Shown here piece by piece: positions 60,860 to 64,000 of a stretch of 64,000 bases of DNA. Position numbers and translations under genes: made by a program. Origin of the DNA: an uncultured Haliea sp. (GTDB taxonomy: Bacteria > Pseudomonadota > Gammaproteobacteria > Pseudomonadales > Halieaceae). The DNA lies in assembly GCA_913061145.1 (NCBI GenBank), contig CAJXUQ010000002.1:124001-188000 (forward strand). Reading direction: 5' to 3'. How positions within the stretch are numbered: the stretch's first letter is position 1; every line of letters starts with the position of its first letter. Under the pieces are notes generated by a model. That model was given only the letters and a program-made list of their open reading frames with translations. It was not told where the DNA came from and made no database searches.

Positions 60860-60915
60860 TGCAGGTACGCCGCCTTGTTAGGGAGTGGAAAACTCGATTG
60901 AAAAAAGAGAGCGCA

Positions 60916-60943
60916 ATGATACGGACTTTTCCCTGCCTGTAAA
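60916..60943 (-). promoter_or_regulatory. Promoter of ppiB-lpxH
   Basis: On the minus strand TTTACA (60943-60938), 16 bp, TATCAT (60921-60916), about 57 bp before the ppiB start. Confidence 0.65.
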
Positions 60944-61078
60944 ACACACGGCGTGCGTTTGGCATTAGCACACACTTTGCGCCCGTATCCTGACCGCGCC
61001 GGCGCGGGCTGCCACAGGTGGCTGCGAATACCCGCCCCGGCCACCAGAGTATAGCTGCACGCCCCGGGCCTCTGGGGC

Positions 61079-61084
61079 TATAAT
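61079..61084 (+). promoter_or_regulatory. -10 box of glnS with GCGC discriminator
   Basis: Consensus TATAAT followed by GCGCGG, 28 bp before the ATG at 61113. A -35 box is weak (CTGCAC at 61055 with 18 bp spacing). Confidence 0.6.
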
Positions 61085-61112
61085 GCGCGGCTTTTGGGAA
61101 GTAAAAGGCTGC

Positions 61113-62786
61113 ATGGATACCAAACCTGGCAATAATTTCCTTCATACGGTCATCGCGGACGACCTCGCGGCTGGCCGTGTGCAGACCGTGGTCACCCGTT
61201 TCCCGCCTGAGCCCAACGGCTATCTGCATGTCGGCCACGCGAAATCGATCTGCCTGAATTTCGGCCTGGCGGAGCGTTTCGGCGGGCACTGCCATCTCCG
61301 GTTCGATGACACCAACCCGGAAAAGGAGAGCCAGGAGTTCATCGACGCCATCCAGGAAGACGTGCGCTGGCTGGGCTATCAGTGGGCGGGTGATGTGCGC
61401 TTTGCCTCCGCGTATTTCGAGCAGTTTTTCGATTGGGCCCTGCACCTGGTGCGTAATGCTGACGCCTACGTGTGTGACCTGAATGCGGAGCAGGCTCGTG
61501 AGTATCGCGGAACCCTGACCGAGCCCGGCCGGAACAGTCCGTTCCGCAGTCGCTCAGTGGAAGAAAATCTCGACCTGCTGCAGCGCATGCGTGCGGGTGA
61601 ATTCGAGGAGGGCAGCCGGGTGCTGCGCGCCCGCATTGATATGGCTTCGCCCAATATGAACATGCGCGATCCGATTCTCTATCGCATTCGCAAGGTGCCC
61701 CATCACCAGACCGGTGACGCCTGGGTGATCTATCCAACCTATGACTTCGCCCACGGGCAGGAAGACGCCATCGAGGGCGTCACCCACTCGATCTGCACTC
61801 TCGAGTTCGAAGATCATCGCCCCCTGTACGACTGGTTGATCGAACACCTGCCGGTGCCGACGCGGCCGCGTCAATATGAATTCGGACGCCTCAACCTGAA
61901 TTACACCGTCACCAGCAAGCGCAAACTGAAGGCGCTGGTGGACGAGGGGATTGTCAGCGGCTGGGATGATCCGCGTATGCCAACGATTGCAGGGATGCGC
62001 CGGCGCGGCTTCACCCCGGCCTCTATCCGCACGTTTTGCGACATGATCGGCGTGACCCGCAGTGACGGCGTGGTTGATGTCGCGATGCTGGAGCACGCGA
62101 TTCGCGATGACCTGAACACCAACGCGCCGCGCGGCATGTGCGTGCTGAACCCGCTCAAGGTGATTCTCACCGATCTTCCGGAGACGCATCGCGAGGTCCT
62201 CACTGCGGCTTCGCACCCCAGCCGTGAAGATCTGGGTAGCCGCGAGGTGCCCTTTACCCGGGAGCTGTATATCGACGCGGATGATTTCCGGGAAGAAGCC
62301 AACAAGAAATACAAGCGGCTTGTGCTGGGCAAGCGCGTTCGCCTGCGCAATGCCTATGTCATCGAAGCGACAGAGGTGGTCAGGGATGAGGCGGGAGAGA
62401 TCATCGCCGTACATGCGCGGACCATTCCGGGAACGCTCGGTAACGATCCGGCCGATGGCGTCAAACCCAAGGGCGTGATCCAGTGGGTGTCTGCCAGCGA
62501 GGGGCGTCGTGCCACCGTGCGCCTTTATGACCGCCTGTTCACCCATGAAGCACCGGATCGAGGCGATAACGCCTATCTTGAGTGGCTGAATCCCGAGTCT
62601 CTGCGGGTCGTCGAGGGTGCCTGGATTGAACCGGCACTCGCCGCCGCGAGGCCCGAGCAGGGCTTTCAGTTTGAGCGGGAGGGTTACTTCGTTGCTGACC
62701 GCTACGACCACACTGCGGAAAATCCGGTGTTCAACCGCACGATAGGGCTGAGGGACACCTGGGCTGCGGCAGGGGAGGATGCATGA
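61113..62786 (+). CDS. glnS: Glutamine-tRNA ligase
   Basis: Charges tRNA-Gln. The 557-residue class I synthetase has the HIGH motif in [15 protein letters not shown] near residue 35 and the KMSKS-like [11 protein letters not shown] near residue 268, followed by two beta-barrel anticodon-binding domains. The ATG at 61113 gives the usual start; an in-frame ATG 30 bp earlier overlaps the promoter. Its stop overlaps cysS (ATGA). Confidence 0.97.
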   Translation: MDTKPGNNFLHTVIADDLAAGRVQTVVTRFPPEPNGYLHVGHAKSICLNFGLAERFGGHCHLRFDDTNPEKESQEFIDAIQEDVRWLGYQWAGDVRFASAYFEQFFDWALHLVRNADAYVCDLNAEQAREYRGTLTEPGRNSPFRSRSVEENLDLLQRMRAGEFEEGSRVLRARIDMASPNMNMRDPILYRIRKVPHHQTGDAWVIYPTYDFAHGQEDAIEGVTHSICTLEFEDHRPLYDWLIEHLPVPTRPRQYEFGRLNLNYTVTSKRKLKALVDEGIVSGWDDPRMPTIAGMRRRGFTPASIRTFCDMIGVTRSDGVVDVAMLEHAIRDDLNTNAPRGMCVLNPLKVILTDLPETHREVLTAASHPSREDLGSREVPFTRELYIDADDFREEANKKYKRLVLGKRVRLRNAYVIEATEVVRDEAGEIIAVHARTIPGTLGNDPADGVKPKGVIQWVSASEGRRATVRLYDRLFTHEAPDRGDNAYLEWLNPESLRVVEGAWIEPALAAARPEQGFQFEREGYFVADRYDHTAENPVFNRTIGLRDTWAAAGEDA

Positions 62787-64000
62787 GCATTGTGCTGTAC
62801 AACACCCTGAGTGCGCGCAAGGAGGTATTTGAGCCACTGCAGCCCGACCGTGTCACCATGTACGTGTGTGGCCCTACGGTCTACAACCTGGCGCACATCG
62901 GTAACGCGCGCCCGGTGGTGGTGTTCGATGTTCTGTTCCGGCTGCTGCAGACCCAGTACCGCGAGGTGATCTACGCACGCAACATCACTGATGTCGATGA
63001 CAAAATCATCGCCGCCGCGCGGGACAGCGGGCGCAGCATCGAGGACGTCACCGCGGAGTTTACCAACAAGTATCGCGAGGATATGGCGGCATTGAACGCC
63101 TTGCCGCCGACGCTCGAGCCACATGCCACCCACCACATCGACGGCATGATTGCGCTCACCGAAACCCTGCTGGCCAAAGGGCATGCCTATGTCAGCGAGG
63201 GTCATGTGCTGTTTGCCGTGGAATCCATGCCGGACTACGGCCGCCTTTCCGGGCGCTCACTGGACGATATGCTGGCAGGAGCGCGTGTGGAGGTCGCCGA
63301 TTACAAGCGCCATCCGGGTGACTTCGTGCTCTGGAAACCGGCAGCTGCGGAGGATCCCGGCTGGGACAGCCCCTGGGGGCGCGGCCGGCCAGGGTGGCAC
63401 CTCGAGTGTTCTGCCATGATACGCGCACACCTTGGCGAGACCATTGATATTCACGGCGGCGGCCGTGACCTGATTTTTCCGCACCACGAAAACGAGATCG
63501 CGCAAAGCCGCTGCGCTCACGGTGGTGATTATGTGCGCTACTGGATGCATAACGCGTATCTGGATATCGACGGTGAAAAGATGTCCAAGTCGCTGGGCAA
63601 TTTCCGCACGGTGCGCGAACTGCTGGCTCATTATCGCGGGGAGGTGCTGCGTTTCGCGCTGCTCTCGGCACACTACCGCTCACCGCTGAACTTCTCCACC
63701 GATCTTCTGGCGCAGGCGGAGGCCAACCTGGGCGGATTTTACACCGCTTTGCGCGGAGTGCAGGACGTGCCCGTGCCAGAGAGCGATGATATAGATCTCT
63801 CGGCCGAGGGGTTCTATTGCGCCCTGGAAGATGACCTGAACACGCCACTGGCGATTGCCGAACTGCACGCCCTGGCCAAGCAGTTGCACAAGGCCGCCGA
63901 GGCCGACAAGCCCCGTTTGAAGGCGCGCCTGCTGGCGGCCGGAAAATTGCTGGGCATACTGCAGCAGGAACCAGAGGCGTGGCTGCAGGGCGGCGCAGCG
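62783..64000 (+). CDS. cysS: Cysteine-tRNA ligase (C-terminus outside window)
   Basis: Charges tRNA-Cys. 406 of about 460 expected residues are present. It has the zinc ligand in [19 protein letters not shown] with the HIGH motif (HIGN, near residue 38), WHLECSAM with the second cysteine, [12 protein letters not shown] with the His/Glu ligands, and KMSKSLGN near residue 268. Translationally coupled to glnS. The window edge cuts the C-terminal anticodon-binding part. Confidence 0.97.
   Translation, partial: MSIVLYNTLSARKEVFEPLQPDRVTMYVCGPTVYNLAHIGNARPVVVFDVLFRLLQTQYREVIYARNITDVDDKIIAAARDSGRSIEDVTAEFTNKYREDMAALNALPPTLEPHATHHIDGMIALTETLLAKGHAYVSEGHVLFAVESMPDYGRLSGRSLDDMLAGARVEVADYKRHPGDFVLWKPAAAEDPGWDSPWGRGRPGWHLECSAMIRAHLGETIDIHGGGRDLIFPHHENEIAQSRCAHGGDYVRYWMHNAYLDIDGEKMSKSLGNFRTVRELLAHYRGEVLRFALLSAHYRSPLNFSTDLLAQAEANLGGFYTALRGVQDVPVPESDDIDLSAEGFYCALEDDLNTPLAIAELHALAKQLHKAAEADKPRLKARLLAAGKLLGILQQEPEAWLQGGAA

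Overview
The window is about 64 kb of GC-rich chromosomal DNA from a gammaproteobacterium. Gene order around rne-rluC-maf-yceD-rpmF-fabD-fabG-acpP-fabF-pabC-mltG-tmk-holB-pilZ, tig-clpP-clpX-lon-hupB-ppiD and lpxH-ppiB-glnS-cysS matches the Pseudomonas/Cellvibrionales arrangement. The accessory content (PEP-CTERM protein, exosortase-H locus, SbtA/SbtB pair, ETF and SDR/NTF2-like genes, LitR-like regulator with photolyase) suggests a marine Halieaceae (OM60/NOR5)-type bacterium. The lineage is an inference from gene content. There is no phage, transposon, insertion sequence or CRISPR array.

Layout. 1-5.3 kb: a probable light/oxidative-stress cluster with photolyase (cut by the window edge), a Sir2 deacylase, a TIGR01777 epimerase, a sigma-70-type factor and a divergent CarA/LitR-like MerR regulator. 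5.3-7.1 kb: exosortase-H locus, in which xrtH carries an in-frame TAG before all catalytic residues, next to a small membrane protein and a LEA14-like lipoprotein. 7.1-11.8 kb: a sodium:neurotransmitter-type symporter and a large AsmA-like protein. 11.9-13.4 kb: tRNA-Leu(UAA), then an AT-richer islet ending in a PEP-CTERM protein. 13.6-19.3 kb: NnrU, dimeric dUTPase, an unusual nuclease-like protein, trmA, the tusDCBE sulfur relay and yccA. 19.7-25.8 kb: SDR/NTF2-like pair, HupE/UreJ-parvulin pair, ACP phosphodiesterase and the SbtA/SbtB bicarbonate system. 25.8-40 kb: tRNA-Ser(UGA), RNase E with a predicted leader of about 530 nt, RluC, Maf, and the fatty-acid synthesis/cell-envelope/replication run. 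40.3-50.2 kb: a GH84 hexosaminidase, tRNA-Leu(UAG) and the protein-quality-control block. 50.2-64 kb: SerA, ETF and its quinone oxidoreductase, aconitase B, MiaE, LpxH, PpiB, GlnS and CysS (cut by the window edge).

How it works together. Most of the window is housekeeping: RNA decay and modification, lipid synthesis, proteolysis (Tig-ClpXP-Lon, with a sigma-32-like site before lon), central carbon metabolism and translation. Several growth-related promoters share a GCGC discriminator right after the -10 box, and the one before yceD would make a leaderless mRNA. The points of most interest are the nonsense codon in xrtH, the divergent MerR/sigma-factor control region, the SbtAB pair with a LysR-like palindrome, the GH84 enzyme where tatD might be expected, and the missing sppA, plsX and fabH in the fab cluster.
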